Source: an uncultured Ruminococcus sp.
Lineage (GTDB): Bacteria; Bacillota; Clostridia; Oscillospirales; CAG-272
DNA length: 54,603 nucleotides
Assembly (NCBI GenBank): GCA_902778145.1
Contig: CACYWW010000009.1
Location: forward strand, 1-54,603
Reading direction: 5' to 3'
How positions within the stretch are numbered: position 1 is the stretch's first letter; every line of letters begins with the position of its first letter. Of this stretch, positions 17,662 to 27,791 are shown piece by piece. The notes under the pieces are model-generated. The model had not been told where the DNA came from, did not search any database, and saw nothing but the letters and a program-made list of their open reading frames with translations. A program made the position numbers and the translations under genes.

Positions 17662-18890
17662 TACGGTCTCACTTTCTCGAATTTGAAGCCGTCAAAGCAG
17701 GCTTCGCCGTTTCTGAAGACAAAGCACAGCCCGTGGGATCCGTACGCGTTTTCAAGTTCTGTTTTTATATCGGTATATTCACTGTTCGTTATCACCGCGC
17801 AGCCGAGTACGGCGCCGAACGGGCTTCCCTCGCGTATCTCGACGCCGACGGGGGTGTCCGAGACCTTTCCGGCGCGTAAGATGAGCGTTTCGTTCTGACG
17901 CATGTTCGCGATGTTCGGGTAATACAGATACGAGCCGTTCTTTATGCCGGCCAGCTCGAACCCTTCTTCGTTTTCACGTTTATAAACTCCGTCCGAGGCG
18001 GCGAAGAACCATTCGCCCTTTATCTCCTCCCACGACGCGTCGTAATGTCCCACGCCGTGTATCTTTATGAACTCGTCGACCGCTATGTCGCCGCCGTCTT
18101 TGAAGTGCGCGTATACGATCTTCGTCGTTCTGTAATACGGATCTATCTTCTCGTCTCCGAGATTTTCCGGGATTCCGTACGTGAAATACGTTTGATTGTG
18201 ATACGTGAAAAACGTGCCATGATCCACCGTGTGGTCCTTCATGAACTTTTTATGATAAGTATACGGTCCGTATACGTTATCGGACGTTGCGATACGGGCT
18301 TCGTGCGTATTGAGATAGTACAGCCCGTTATGCTTCGTTATCCAGCACGCGTCGCTGTCCCAGTTCGGCGTGACGTCCACCGGTCTCGGAGGCTCCGCAA
18401 GCGATATCATGTCTTCGTTCAGCTTTGCGATATAGTATTTCTTTCCGATGCAGGTGAAACCGAACATTATGTAAGGCGTTTTGTTTTCATCGTCGTCGAT
18501 GAATACGGTGGGATCGTAGCACGCGGTATCGACCATGCCTTTCGGGATGAGTGGCTTTCCGAGCGCGTCCCTGTAGGGCCCGCCGGGGCTGTCGCTCACG
18601 GCGACGCCGATGCAGTACTGCTGATGTGAAAAATACATATAGTATTTTCCGTTCCTCTCGGCCGCGTCGGTCGCGTAGCACTCCTCACATTTGCCTAAAA
18701 ACGTGTCCTCGGGGCGAAGAGTATACTCAAGTCTCCAGTTGAGCAGATCGTCTGAGGAAAAGATCCTCCAGTCGTCCATTCTGAAAATCGGCTGCCCCGG
18801 TCCCCTGTCGTGGGTCGTGAACATATACGCGCGGCCGTTGAAAATATGAACGTGCGGGTCGCATACGCCCTTGTTGTTTATGATCCTCAT
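17661..18890 (-). CDS. GH43 glycosidase with substituted acid residue
   Basis: A 409-residue GH43-like protein. The base motif VCDPHVHIFNGRAYMFTTHD is at the very N-terminus and YDPTVFIDDDENKTPYIMFG near residue 150 carries the second Asp. In the third motif, DSDACWITKHNGLYYLNTH, the position that holds the acid Glu in the sister proteins (eight residues before the N/K/D-G turn) is Asp. Either the acid is Asp here or it lies elsewhere. Residues ~310-409 are a CBM6-like beta domain (GVEIREGSPFGAVLGCAVI, CFDGFKFEKV). No signal peptide. GGGGG serves as Shine-Dalgarno sequence. It is in the operon between two other GH43 genes. Activity is likely but not certain. Confidence 0.8.
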   Translation of the reverse strand: MRIINNKGVCDPHVHIFNGRAYMFTTHDRGPGQPIFRMDDWRIFSSDDLLNWRLEYTLRPEDTFLGKCEECYATDAAERNGKYYMYFSHQQYCIGVAVSDSPGGPYRDALGKPLIPKGMVDTACYDPTVFIDDDENKTPYIMFGFTCIGKKYYIAKLNEDMISLAEPPRPVDVTPNWDSDACWITKHNGLYYLNTHEARIATSDNVYGPYTYHKKFMKDHTVDHGTFFTYHNQTYFTYGIPENLGDEKIDPYYRTTKIVYAHFKDGGDIAVDEFIKIHGVGHYDASWEEIKGEWFFAASDGVYKRENEEGFELAGIKNGSYLYYPNIANMRQNETLILRAGKVSDTPVGVEIREGSPFGAVLGCAVITNSEYTDIKTELENAYGSHGLCFVFRNGEACFDGFKFEKVRP

Positions 18891-18900
18891 ACGGTCCCCC

Positions 18901-19962
18901 TTATTCGAAATCTTCCGTACGCCATTCGTCGTACCAGTCTATCCTCACGTTATCCCCGTCAAAGCGGATCGGAAGCCATACGTAGTCGGCTTCGGCTGTT
19001 TTCTCACGCGGGATGCGGCTCATTATTTCCGCCGCCGCGCTTCTCTCCTCATCCGTCGCCTCGGGTGAGAACATGATATCGTACGCCTTTTCGTAATCCT
19101 CATACGGGACGTCCATCGCGTTGGGCATCCAACGGTCGGCGCAGGCTATATAAAGATCCTTTTTGCCGTGCACCTTGAACACGCTCGATATCTGACTGTG
19201 ATATGACGTGCGGCTCGCATCGCCCGGGTGCGGATCGCCCAGGACCGTATAAGGGCCGTGCCACGTGTCGGCGACAGCCGCCTCGGACGGGTTCGGCATA
19301 TAGCCCGTGGTGCCGGATGTGATGATGTAGTGCTTGCCTTTTCTTATGAAGTGAGCCGTCGCCTCGCGGACGTACGGCGGATGACTGTGCGGGAAATGCT
19401 CGGAATAGTAGCCTGTGACGTCCGTATAATCCGCCGTCAGGTCGGCGATGACCGTCTCGCTGTGGACGCGCTCGAAGAAATAATAACCCTTGCCGTCATC
19501 CGCGACGGCGAGGTCGAAATCGCCCGCGCTCATATCGAGCGGATAAAGCCCTTCGCGCACCTTCGTATAAGGCCCGGTCAGGCTGTCGGCGGTCATCACG
19601 GTCTCGCTCTGCGTGCCGTCCCTCTGCATTATTTTGAGCCAGCAGACGAATTTTTTCGTCTTTTTGTTGTAGATTATATGCGGACGGTCCATCATAGACG
19701 ACGGGTGGAGGCTGCTTCCGGGATCGTCCGTCTCGGGTGGGATGATGACCCCGAGGTCCTCCCAGTTATACAGATCGACCGATCTGTAGCAGCGCACTCC
19801 CCAGTGCCAGATATTTTTGTCCGGATCCGTGAACTGCTTGTTTTCGCCGTACCAGTAGTAGGCGCCGTCAAGATACATGACGGAGCCGCCGTGCGCCTGT
19901 ATACGCTCTCCCTTCGTGTCAAGCCATACCGCGCCGGGTCTTATGCTGTTATACTTCTCCAT
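18901..19962 (-). CDS. GH43 glycosidase, galactanase-like subfamily
   Basis: The 353-residue protein shows QAHGGSVMYLDGAYYWYGENK at the N-terminus and YVREATAHFIRKGKHYIITSGTTGY in the middle. This pattern is seen in GH43 subfamilies containing exo-beta-1,3-galactanases (subfamily 24 and relatives), where the Asp base of other GH43 proteins is replaced. The acid Glu is in REATAHF. No signal peptide and no accessory domain. It starts 3 bases after the preceding arabinofuranosidase gene. If the subfamily reading is right, the locus can also attack arabinogalactan main chains, broadening it beyond xylan. Subfamily assignment is tentative. Confidence 0.75.
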   Translation of the reverse strand: MEKYNSIRPGAVWLDTKGERIQAHGGSVMYLDGAYYWYGENKQFTDPDKNIWHWGVRCYRSVDLYNWEDLGVIIPPETDDPGSSLHPSSMMDRPHIIYNKKTKKFVCWLKIMQRDGTQSETVMTADSLTGPYTKVREGLYPLDMSAGDFDLAVADDGKGYYFFERVHSETVIADLTADYTDVTGYYSEHFPHSHPPYVREATAHFIRKGKHYIITSGTTGYMPNPSEAAVADTWHGPYTVLGDPHPGDASRTSYHSQISSVFKVHGKKDLYIACADRWMPNAMDVPYEDYEKAYDIMFSPEATDEERSAAAEIMSRIPREKTAEADYVWLPIRFDGDNVRIDWYDEWRTEDFE

Positions 19963-19965
19963 ACG

Positions 19966-22041
19966 TCAACCTCTGTTTATTATATATTCGGTAAAAGACA
20001 GCTTCCGTACTTCAAGCGTTATAACGCCGTCTTTTACGGTCAGTGCCGCATTCTTTTCTTTTATTTGCCTGTCATTCAGGGTGTTCATCGAAAGCAGGCT
20101 GTCCGCGTAAAGCATCGAGCCGCCGTATTCGCCGTCGGGAACGTTGAAAACCGAAAGATCAAGCGTAAGCTCCCCGTCCTCCTCCGTGCGGTCAAGGACG
20201 TTCAGCACGAGCGCGGAGCCGTCACTGTTTTCGGAAAGCTGCACCTGTACCGGGTCGTTTCTGTGCGGATGATAATCCTCGAGCACGATCGTCCTTGCCG
20301 CCTTAGTGTGAGAGAACCTGCTCATCATCTCGCCCGCCGCCGTCAGATACGCGCCTTCCTTCGGCGTCTCTATAACGGACTGCGAGTGAGTGTTCGCAAG
20401 GTTGTTGAAGTTGATGAAATCTATCATTTCACCGTACCTCTGCCACATCATCATCTCAGCCGCCGCGTCGAGCGCGTACGACCACTTGCTGAACATATAA
20501 CACTTGTTTTTCTTTGTCTTCCCTCTCGGGACCATGTTGTACACGTCCGCGCCGTTCAGCGGCAGCCATTCGGTATTGCAGTACTTTATGTTCGTGCCGT
20601 GCTTTTCATTGTAACCGCCTATCAGCGCGAGCTTTCTTTGCAGATCCGTCTCCTCTATCCCGCGGTCGGCGAGAAAATCTATGTGTCCGCCGGCGATATC
20701 GAGCATACGGACAAGCGAGTCGAAATCATAGCAGTACGATATCATTCCGATCTTTATCCCGGGATCCACGGCTTTCATCGCCTTCGAATACTCCACGCAT
20801 TCGTACGCGTATTCCTCCGCCGTGAACCAGCGGTGGCATTCGTTGTCCATCTCCCAGTATTTCACGTTATACGGCTTTACCCTGCCGTTTCCGATCCGCG
20901 CGCGTCCGCCCTCCGTCGTTTCGTCGCCGTTGCAGTATTCGACCCACGCCGCGGCTTCCGCGGCGCCTTTTTTCTTATCCGCGAACTGCAAAAGATCCCT
21001 GCCGTGTAAGAATCCGGTAAGCGTTTTGTCGTTCGGGTCGCCTCCTATTGATTCGGGAGGAACGTAGTCGAAAAAGCGCTTATACGGATGATACATATTC
21101 ACGCAGATCATGGATTCGCCGCCGCACGCCTCCGCGTAAGAGGCGAGCTCGTCCGTGCCGATATCGTTATACTGATATCCGCCCCAGAAATAGGAATAAT
21201 CCGGTTCTCTGTATTCGCCGACGCCCTTGCGCCAGTCATAGAACGAGGCGAAGCAGCCGCCCGGCCAGCGTATGACCTTCGGCGCAACTTTCGCGCCCGC
21301 CTCGACCGCGCTTTTTTTGAAGCCGCGGACGGCGTCGTCCGGCTGAAGCGAAAAATCGTCGAATTCGACCTCCGAATCCTCGGGCGTCAGCAGTACGAAT
21401 GTATATCTTCCGTTTTCCGGTACCGTCATTTCGGCTTTTATCCGGGTAAACTCTTCGCCGGGCTCTTCGATGCGGACGAGACACACGGGGCTGTCAGTCG
21501 TGTTTTCTCTGTAAAACGCCGCGTAAAGCTCGCCCTTGCCCGATATAAAACGCGCCATTCCGCTGAAATTGTATTTGACGCCCGCAAAGCAGTATTTTCC
21601 GTCCTGCGCGAGACCGCCCGTTTTTTCACGGTTTACCACGCGCATAGCGTATTTTCCGTGGCAGCCGCCCTCCGTCATACGGATGTGAACGTCGTGACCG
21701 GGCGAATCCCCGATCACAAACGTCGAGTCGTCGCAGACGGGCTGATATCCGGCGACGCCCGGAAAAGCGAACCACGCGTTGTGCTCGTACGAGGAATGAT
21801 ACCAGTCAAACACGCGCCAGTCGGTCTCACAGCGGGAATTGAGGTCGTTTTCGTCGTCAAGCAGATCGTACCAGAGCTTGTTTATGAGCCTGTAAGGATA
21901 AAACGGCTCAAAGCTGCGGTTGAAAAACATTTCCGCCACCATCCCCTCGACCTGAAGCCCGTAGCCGAGCTCTATGAAGTTCGACGCGAGCTTACGGCTT
22001 ATCGGCGTGCCGTGATACTCCTTCACTGCTTTCAGTTTCAT
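19966..22041 (-). CDS. GH51-like alpha-L-arabinofuranosidase, large form
   Basis: Clan GH-A glycosidase of 691 residues with N- and C-terminal beta domains. VIRWPGGCFASFYDWRKG (near residue 260), the acid/base Glu in KYWEMDNECHRW and the nucleophile Glu in IKYCNTEWLPLNG are visible. The N-terminal 240 residues resemble the carbohydrate-binding-like domain of GH51 enzymes. I chose the ATG at 22041, preceded by AAGGAG. The in-frame ATG five codons upstream overlaps the xylB stop. No signal peptide. It is distinct in sequence from the 580-residue GH51 protein downstream, so the two probably differ in linkage or substrate. Confidence 0.8.
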   Translation of the reverse strand: MKLKAVKEYHGTPISRKLASNFIELGYGLQVEGMVAEMFFNRSFEPFYPYRLINKLWYDLLDDENDLNSRCETDWRVFDWYHSSYEHNAWFAFPGVAGYQPVCDDSTFVIGDSPGHDVHIRMTEGGCHGKYAMRVVNREKTGGLAQDGKYCFAGVKYNFSGMARFISGKGELYAAFYRENTTDSPVCLVRIEEPGEEFTRIKAEMTVPENGRYTFVLLTPEDSEVEFDDFSLQPDDAVRGFKKSAVEAGAKVAPKVIRWPGGCFASFYDWRKGVGEYREPDYSYFWGGYQYNDIGTDELASYAEACGGESMICVNMYHPYKRFFDYVPPESIGGDPNDKTLTGFLHGRDLLQFADKKKGAAEAAAWVEYCNGDETTEGGRARIGNGRVKPYNVKYWEMDNECHRWFTAEEYAYECVEYSKAMKAVDPGIKIGMISYCYDFDSLVRMLDIAGGHIDFLADRGIEETDLQRKLALIGGYNEKHGTNIKYCNTEWLPLNGADVYNMVPRGKTKKNKCYMFSKWSYALDAAAEMMMWQRYGEMIDFINFNNLANTHSQSVIETPKEGAYLTAAGEMMSRFSHTKAARTIVLEDYHPHRNDPVQVQLSENSDGSALVLNVLDRTEEDGELTLDLSVFNVPDGEYGGSMLYADSLLSMNTLNDRQIKEKNAALTVKDGVITLEVRKLSFTEYIINRG

Positions 22042-22052
22042 ATGAGTCTCCT

Positions 22053-23462
22053 TCATTCCGACAGCACCTTAAGCGCCGGGTACAGTTTCTTATATACCTC
22101 GAAGCCTTTATCATATTTTTCGTGAACACGGGGATCCGGGCTTGCCGCGAGGTGCTTTTTCACCGTCGACGCGGCGCATTCCTTCAGCGTTTTATATTCT
22201 CCGCAGCCGACCATCGCGAGCATCGCCGCGCCGAACTGCTCCGTGTCCGTAACGTATATATCGACTCCGAGCACGTTTGACACAACCGTCTGCCAGAGCG
22301 GGCTTTTCGCGCCGCCGCCGCAGAGCACGGCTTCCTTTACGCTCACGCCGCCCGATACGATACAGTCCCGCAGGGCGTACGATACGCCCTCATACAGCGA
22401 AAGACACATATCCTGCCGCGTCGTTTCCGCCGAAAGCCCGACGAACGCACCGCGCGCCTTTACGTCGTTGTGGGGGCAGCGTTCGCCCGTAAGATACGGC
22501 AGGAAATACACGCCGGTCGACGCCGCTTTATCAAGTGTGAATTTATCGTAATCCGTGTGAAGTATCCGTTTCGTCCACCAGTCGTCACAGCTCGCCGCGG
22601 AAAGGATACATCCCATAAGATGATATTTCCCCGTGCTGTGGCAGAAGTTGTGGAGCGTCTTCCCGGCGCCCGGTCTGAATTCATCGCACGGCAGAAACAC
22701 CGTTCCGCTAGTACCGAGAGATATACTGCAGTCGCCGTCGGACAAAACGCCGCAGCCGACGGCGGAGGCGGCGTTGTCGCCCGCGCCCGCGCACATAACG
22801 GCGTTTTTCAGGCCGTATTCCGGCTTGAGCGGTCCGGTCACTTCACAGCTTTCGTAAAGCGCGGGGAGCATATCCGGGGAGATACCGCAGATACGGCACA
22901 TCGTCTCCGACCATTTTTTATGCTCAACGTCAAGCAGAAGCATTCCCGCGGCGTCCGAATAATCCGTTGAAAAGACGCCGGTGAGCTTATAAGCGAGATA
23001 GTCCTTCGGCAGACATATCCTGCGGCATCGCGCGAAATTCTCCGGTTCGTTTTCGGCGACCCACAGTATCTTCGGCGCCGTGAAGCCCGGGAAAGCGGTA
23101 TTCCCGGTCTCCGCGAACGTCTCCGGGATGCTGTTCAGATACGCCGTCTGCTTTTCGCTTCTGCCGTCGTTCCAGAGGATCGCCTCACGGATGACCGCGC
23201 CGTTTTCGTCAAGCATTACGAGACCGTGCATCTGCCCGGCTATGCTCACACCCTTTATTTCGTCCTCTCTGCCGCGGCTGAGCCCGGAAAGGATCGTTTC
23301 TGCCGCCGAGAGCCAGTCCGCCGGATCCTGCTCGCTGTATCCCGGCGCCGGGTAATGAACGTCGTATTTTACGCTTCTCGATCCGTATACGTTTCCCTCG
23401 CCGTCGACGACGGTCCCCTTACAGGAGCTCGTGCCGAGGTCGATGCCTATATAGTAATTCAT
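22053..23462 (-). CDS. xylB: xylulokinase
   Basis: Phosphorylates D-xylulose to xylulose-5-phosphate for the pentose phosphate pathway. FGGY-family motifs are plain: phosphate-1 loop YYIGIDLGTSSCKGTVVD at the N-terminus, GQMHGLVMLDENG near residue 75, LWNDGRS, and phosphate-2 SLGTSGTVFL near residue 245. The catalytic Asp lies in GAGDNAASAVG. Length from the ATG at 23462 is 469 residues, slightly short but within the usual range. That ATG follows GGAGGG four bases upstream. An ATG six codons earlier overlaps the Shine-Dalgarno sequence. With xylA in the same operon it completes xylose conversion. Confidence 0.93.
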   Translation of the reverse strand: MNYYIGIDLGTSSCKGTVVDGEGNVYGSRSVKYDVHYPAPGYSEQDPADWLSAAETILSGLSRGREDEIKGVSIAGQMHGLVMLDENGAVIREAILWNDGRSEKQTAYLNSIPETFAETGNTAFPGFTAPKILWVAENEPENFARCRRICLPKDYLAYKLTGVFSTDYSDAAGMLLLDVEHKKWSETMCRICGISPDMLPALYESCEVTGPLKPEYGLKNAVMCAGAGDNAASAVGCGVLSDGDCSISLGTSGTVFLPCDEFRPGAGKTLHNFCHSTGKYHLMGCILSAASCDDWWTKRILHTDYDKFTLDKAASTGVYFLPYLTGERCPHNDVKARGAFVGLSAETTRQDMCLSLYEGVSYALRDCIVSGGVSVKEAVLCGGGAKSPLWQTVVSNVLGVDIYVTDTEQFGAAMLAMVGCGEYKTLKECAASTVKKHLAASPDPRVHEKYDKGFEVYKKLYPALKVLSE

Positions 23463-23476
23463 TTTACCCTCCGTTT

Positions 23477-26377
23477 TCACGAATAGAATCTGATTTCAAG
23501 AATGCCGACGAAGGTGGCGTTCGGATTGTGAATCGCAAGCCATACGTCGCCGTTATAGTTTATTTCCGACAGATCTATCACGGCGTCTCTCGCTCCGGCT
23601 GCCCACGAGCGGTTTGAAAACACCATTTCGGTATGAACTATATCTCCGTCAAAATCCACGTTCTGTTCATATCCGTATGATGAATCCCTGCTTTTGAGTC
23701 CGATCGCAAGCGAGGGCGAGGCTGCGAAGCGTTTTTCCGTGATCTCCGTTCCGTCGCAGCAATACGTTATTTCGACACGCGAATAATCCGAAAGATCCAC
23801 GTTTCCGAGATACGCGGTATAACCGAACTTAAGATAGATATAAGGGTCATAAATGCCCGCCGGCGCGCCTTCCTCGCTGTATGCCTTCTGATCCTTCATG
23901 GTCGAAAAGTCGACCTTCCACGCCGGCAGCTCCGGCATGTTCTCCGGCTTTTCGTGGTAAAATCCCGAAGCGCCGGACAGCGCGACCGACGGCTTTCCGC
24001 CTTTGCATTCGGCGTATTCGACCCTGATCCGGTGCAGGCCATTTTCAAGTATGATCGCGCCCGACGCCGTGCGTTCGCCCGTAAGCGAAGGATCGTATGA
24101 GCCGTCGGCGACGAGCCGTCCGTCGATATAAAGCACCGCGCCGCCCGTAAACGTCAGCGTGAATCCGTATTTTTTCGTCTCCTCCGCTTTGATGAAGCCT
24201 TCGAACAGCGCGGCGGTATTGCCGCCCTCCGGAAGCTTGTCCGCGCCGACGCCGTCCGTTACGGTGTATCCCGACAGAAGACCGGATATCAGCCGCAGAT
24301 CAGGCTGCGCCGGATAACCGGCGGGCAGCGGATAAAGCGAAAGAAGAAGTCCGGGTTCGGGTTCGGGTTTGGACGCATTTATCTGCACGGTCTTCATTCC
24401 CTTGACGCCGTCCGCGCCCCGCGGAAGTATCTTTTCGGTTTTTCCGTCATACGCGACGGCGATATCCGCGGCATAATCGTTCCTGCGTTCCGGCGCGCTG
24501 TCTCCGGTCGTGAACCACGATTCAAGGCTGTATATGTCGGTCACGTTGTCGGACCAGTGGAAATTGATCTTAACACCGTCGCCCGTAAGTCCGAGAAGCG
24601 ATCGCGGTACGGTAACCGCCATCCTGTCGTTTTTCAGCGCGTACGGCACGCATCCGATCTGCTGCCATACGCCGTCCTTATACGCGCAGAGCGACGTTGC
24701 TGTATCCGATATGACGTCATAATTCAGAAGAAAGTCGTATCCCTCCCAGCCGGTGCTCTTGTCATCGTCCGCGTCGATAAACAGGAGCATCCAGTTTGAA
24801 GCGTCTTTATAAGACGTTACGGGCTCCTTTGTCCTCACATAGAAATAAACGTTCGAGCCGTTCGCCGTTATGCGTGATTCGATCATATCGTTTCTGCCGG
24901 TGTCGTTGACGTAGCGCAGCTTTCCCGTGGTATCAGTATGATCGCGGCGGGACGTGTCGCCTTCAAAATCCGTATAAATGGGGTAAACGCTCTCCCATTT
25001 TTCGAAAACGTCCGGATCCGTCTCGCTCATCGTATGCCTGCCGGACGCGCCGTCCGCCGGCAGAACGCCCTTGAACCGGCGGATTATCGAACACATCTGA
25101 TAAAAGTAGTTGTCCGTATAGCCGCCCTTCATCGGCTCTATGTCCCGGGAAAACTCCGGGTTGAACTGATCTACGAATCCGGTATCGGTATGGTGCTCCT
25201 CCGTAAAATTCTGCGCGACCCACTCGTTCCACCGGGAGATCAGAAGCACCTCGCATTCGGGGTTCTTCTTCATCAGCTGCTTGAAAGCGGTTTCGAACAC
25301 CGTGCCTTTACCCATCGTATCCGTCTCGAGAAATGCGTTGAGGTACTTTTTTGCCGAGCGCGAACCGCTTCTGCCGGCTCCGAAATTCGCAAAGCCGGCG
25401 CAGCCGATGCCGGTGCATTCCGCGGTTTCCCTGTTTTCGACCCAACCGTAGCCGTAACCGAAATTAACTATGCGGTTGTCCTCCCAGTACATTTCACTGT
25501 ACTGCTCCGGGCTGACCCATGACTTTCTGAAGGTGAGCTTGTCCCTATAGTATTCATCCTTCATTATCGGGAACGTGCCGTCGTCAAGAGGCTTTGCCAT
25601 GGCGAGAGGCTTGCCGTCCCAATAAAACCACAGATCCTTATACTTTTCATCCGTCATGAAAAGCTCGTAGTATTTTCCGAGATCTCCTTTGCCCTTGACA
25701 GCGGAGGCGAAGCCCCACGGCACGATATAAGGCGTCATCTGACCGTTCGCACGCATTTCCGCACACGTGTCGAGCAGTACCTTCTGCGTATCCTCGTACA
25801 GATATCCGTTCGTCAGATCGACGTATATAAAATCCACGCCGGCCATCGCAAAATAATACATGTCGCGCTTTATCTGCCATACGTCGTCGGCTCTGTGGTA
25901 TCCCGTCTCCGGCTCCGACCACCAGCAGAAGCCCCAGCGCGGTCCGAAATTCGGATTGTACGGATCTGACGCGATGGCTTTGGCGTTGTCAACGTCGCAG
26001 GTGGATCCGGTCGTCCAGACAAGGTAGAACAGACCGACGTATTTATCCTTTTTCGGCAGTCCGGCGGTCTCCGACGTCGGCAGCACTCTTCCGAGCGCGT
26101 CCGTCGCAGTTTCATTGTAATTTGTTATGAGTATCTGCGGAGATCTTCCCTTTTCCGTCAGCACCTGCCCCGAAGGCGACGCCGGCGTGAACGTAAGAAG
26201 ATCGAGGCTTTTTTGCGGTACCGACGTATCGTCCGGCGCATCCGTTATATCCGGCGCGACGGTCTCCGTAACGTCGTCCGCCGTACCGGTCGTCTCCGCT
26301 TCGTGCGTACATGACGCAGCAAAAAGCATAACTCCGGAAATAACGAACGCAAGCGCCCGTTTGATCGTTTTTTTCAT
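23477..26377 (-). CDS. secreted lipoprotein, TIM-barrel glycosidase-like with binding domains
   Basis: A 966-residue exported protein. A lipoprotein signal ends in FAASC (Cys near residue 23), followed by a Thr/Asp-rich linker. Residues ~100-450 look like a TIM-barrel hydrolase of the GH71/GH99 type (YVGLFYLVWTTGS, AGVDFIYVDLTNGY, VLLISRWNEWV). Next come a CBM9-like domain (NVYFYVRTKEPV, MLLFIDADDDKSTGWEGYDF), a PA14-like domain at ~690-800 (FEGFIKAEETKKYGFTLTF, AVLYIDGRLV) and a C-terminal beta domain. It is the only protein of the locus with an export signal, so it probably meets the polysaccharide at the cell surface, with the GH43/GH51 enzymes finishing inside. Enzyme family and activity are uncertain. 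Confidence 0.7.
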   Translation of the reverse strand: MKKTIKRALAFVISGVMLFAASCTHEAETTGTADDVTETVAPDITDAPDDTSVPQKSLDLLTFTPASPSGQVLTEKGRSPQILITNYNETATDALGRVLPTSETAGLPKKDKYVGLFYLVWTTGSTCDVDNAKAIASDPYNPNFGPRWGFCWWSEPETGYHRADDVWQIKRDMYYFAMAGVDFIYVDLTNGYLYEDTQKVLLDTCAEMRANGQMTPYIVPWGFASAVKGKGDLGKYYELFMTDEKYKDLWFYWDGKPLAMAKPLDDGTFPIMKDEYYRDKLTFRKSWVSPEQYSEMYWEDNRIVNFGYGYGWVENRETAECTGIGCAGFANFGAGRSGSRSAKKYLNAFLETDTMGKGTVFETAFKQLMKKNPECEVLLISRWNEWVAQNFTEEHHTDTGFVDQFNPEFSRDIEPMKGGYTDNYFYQMCSIIRRFKGVLPADGASGRHTMSETDPDVFEKWESVYPIYTDFEGDTSRRDHTDTTGKLRYVNDTGRNDMIESRITANGSNVYFYVRTKEPVTSYKDASNWMLLFIDADDDKSTGWEGYDFLLNYDVISDTATSLCAYKDGVWQQIGCVPYALKNDRMAVTVPRSLLGLTGDGVKINFHWSDNVTDIYSLESWFTTGDSAPERRNDYAADIAVAYDGKTEKILPRGADGVKGMKTVQINASKPEPEPGLLLSLYPLPAGYPAQPDLRLISGLLSGYTVTDGVGADKLPEGGNTAALFEGFIKAEETKKYGFTLTFTGGAVLYIDGRLVADGSYDPSLTGERTASGAIILENGLHRIRVEYAECKGGKPSVALSGASGFYHEKPENMPELPAWKVDFSTMKDQKAYSEEGAPAGIYDPYIYLKFGYTAYLGNVDLSDYSRVEITYCCDGTEITEKRFAASPSLAIGLKSRDSSYGYEQNVDFDGDIVHTEMVFSNRSWAAGARDAVIDLSEINYNGDVWLAIHNPNATFVGILEIRFYS

Positions 26378-26380
26378 AAA

Positions 26381-27691
26381 TCAGACGTTTCCCGAAAACA
26401 GTATATCGTTCAACACCGCTTCAAGGTATTCCTGTCTGCCGCTCACGGGGGCGGGATCCTTAAGATCGGCGGCGTACGCGGCGAGCGTTTCAAGCGTTTC
26501 TTTTCCTTCGACTATCCGTCTGCCTATGCCGCTTTCATATGACGCGTAGCGCTGTTTTATAAAGTCTTCTATCCTGCCGTCTTCGATTATCTGATACGCC
26601 TTTATGAGCCCGAGCGCGAACGCGTCCATGCCGGCGATATATGAAAGCACCGTGTCATCGAGCGTATCGGACTGTCTTCTCGCCTTCGCATCGAAGTTGA
26701 GACCGCCGTTCGTGAAGCCGCCGGCTTTTATGACCTCGTACATGCAGAGCGTCGTATCGTAGACGTTCGTCGGGAACTGGTCTGTATCCCAGCCGAGCAG
26801 CGGATCGCCCTGATTAGCGTCGATCGAGCCGAACAGCCCGTTTACGGCGGCTACCCTCAGCTCATGCTGGAAGGTGTGTCCGGCGAGCGTCGCGTGGTTG
26901 GCTTCTATGTTGAGTCTGAAATCCTTTTCAAGACCGTTTACGCGGATGAAATTGGCGCAGGTCGCCGCGTCGAAATCGTACTGATGCTTCGTCGGTTCCT
27001 TCGGCTTCGGCTCTATGTAGAAATCGCCGTCAAAGCCGTGGGAGCGCCCGTAGTCGCGCGCCATTTTCATGAAGCGTCCGAGGTTGTCGAGCTCAAGCGC
27101 CATATCCGTATTGAGCAGCGTATCATAGCCTTCACGTCCGCCCCAGAAAACGTACGCCTTCGCGCCGAGCTTGACGGCGGCGTCGATCCCCGCCTTCACC
27201 TTTCCGGCGGCTACGGCGAAAACGTCGGCTTCGGGACTTGTGGCGGCGCCCGCCATGAACTTTTTGTCGCCGAACATATTCGCGGTGACCCACAGAGGTC
27301 TGATGCCCGTCTGCTTCTGCTTTTCAAGCAGGTAGTCCGTCATCTCCTCGAGATTCTTTACGCTTTCGGCGAGCGTTGCGCCCTCAGGCGCGACGTCCAC
27401 GTCGTGGAAGCAGTAATAGTCTATGCCGAGCTTCTGCATAAGCTCAAAGGCGAAATCCGCTTTCGCCCTGTATTTTTCCATTCCGGACAGACCGAAGGTC
27501 TTATCCATCGTGTCGCCGCCGAACATATCCGTTCCGGAGGCGTTTACCGTGTGCCACCAGCTCATTGCGAATCTGAGCTGCTCGCCCATGGTCCTGCCGT
27601 TTATGACCCTGTTTTTGTCATAGTATCTGAAAGAAAAAGGATCGCGGCTTTCCTTGCCTTTGAATTCAACTTTTCCGTTTTTCAAGTACAT
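26381..27691 (-). CDS. xylA: xylose isomerase
   Basis: Interconverts D-xylose and D-xylulose with two divalent metal ions. The 436-residue length is the class II size. Family motifs include [13 protein letters not shown] (catalytic His), [32 protein letters not shown] (metal Glu/Lys), [18 protein letters not shown] and [20 protein letters not shown]. This is among the clearest calls in the window. It is the first gene of the operon, with its own promoter at 27717-27746 and a leader of only about 20 bases. Confidence 0.97.
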   Translation of the reverse strand: MYLKNGKVEFKGKESRDPFSFRYYDKNRVINGRTMGEQLRFAMSWWHTVNASGTDMFGGDTMDKTFGLSGMEKYRAKADFAFELMQKLGIDYYCFHDVDVAPEGATLAESVKNLEEMTDYLLEKQKQTGIRPLWVTANMFGDKKFMAGAATSPEADVFAVAAGKVKAGIDAAVKLGAKAYVFWGGREGYDTLLNTDMALELDNLGRFMKMARDYGRSHGFDGDFYIEPKPKEPTKHQYDFDAATCANFIRVNGLEKDFRLNIEANHATLAGHTFQHELRVAAVNGLFGSIDANQGDPLLGWDTDQFPTNVYDTTLCMYEVIKAGGFTNGGLNFDAKARRQSDTLDDTVLSYIAGMDAFALGLIKAYQIIEDGRIEDFIKQRYASYESGIGRRIVEGKETLETLAAYAADLKDPAPVSGRQEYLEAVLNDILFSGNV

Positions 27692-27716
27692 TTCATCACA
27701 CCTCGTTTTTTTCTTT

Positions 27717-27746
27717 ATTATATATCCGCGCAGTATGTCCGTTCAA
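27717..27746 (-). promoter_or_regulatory. promoter of the xylA operon
   Basis: Minus-strand TTGAAC (27741-27746), 18-base spacer and a perfect TATAAT (27717-27722). Expected start near 27710. No other good promoter was seen across the following nine genes, so they probably form one transcript of about 14.6 kb. Confidence 0.7.
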
Positions 27747-27791
27747 GTATTATTTTTGTACGGTATAGTCAATATTTGCGGTCTTGGCGTC

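Noticed and set aside
19228-21009. Open frame of 593 codons on the plus strand opposite the GH43/GH51 genes
   Set aside because: Antisense to two glycosidase genes, spans their boundary, and has no recognisable domain.
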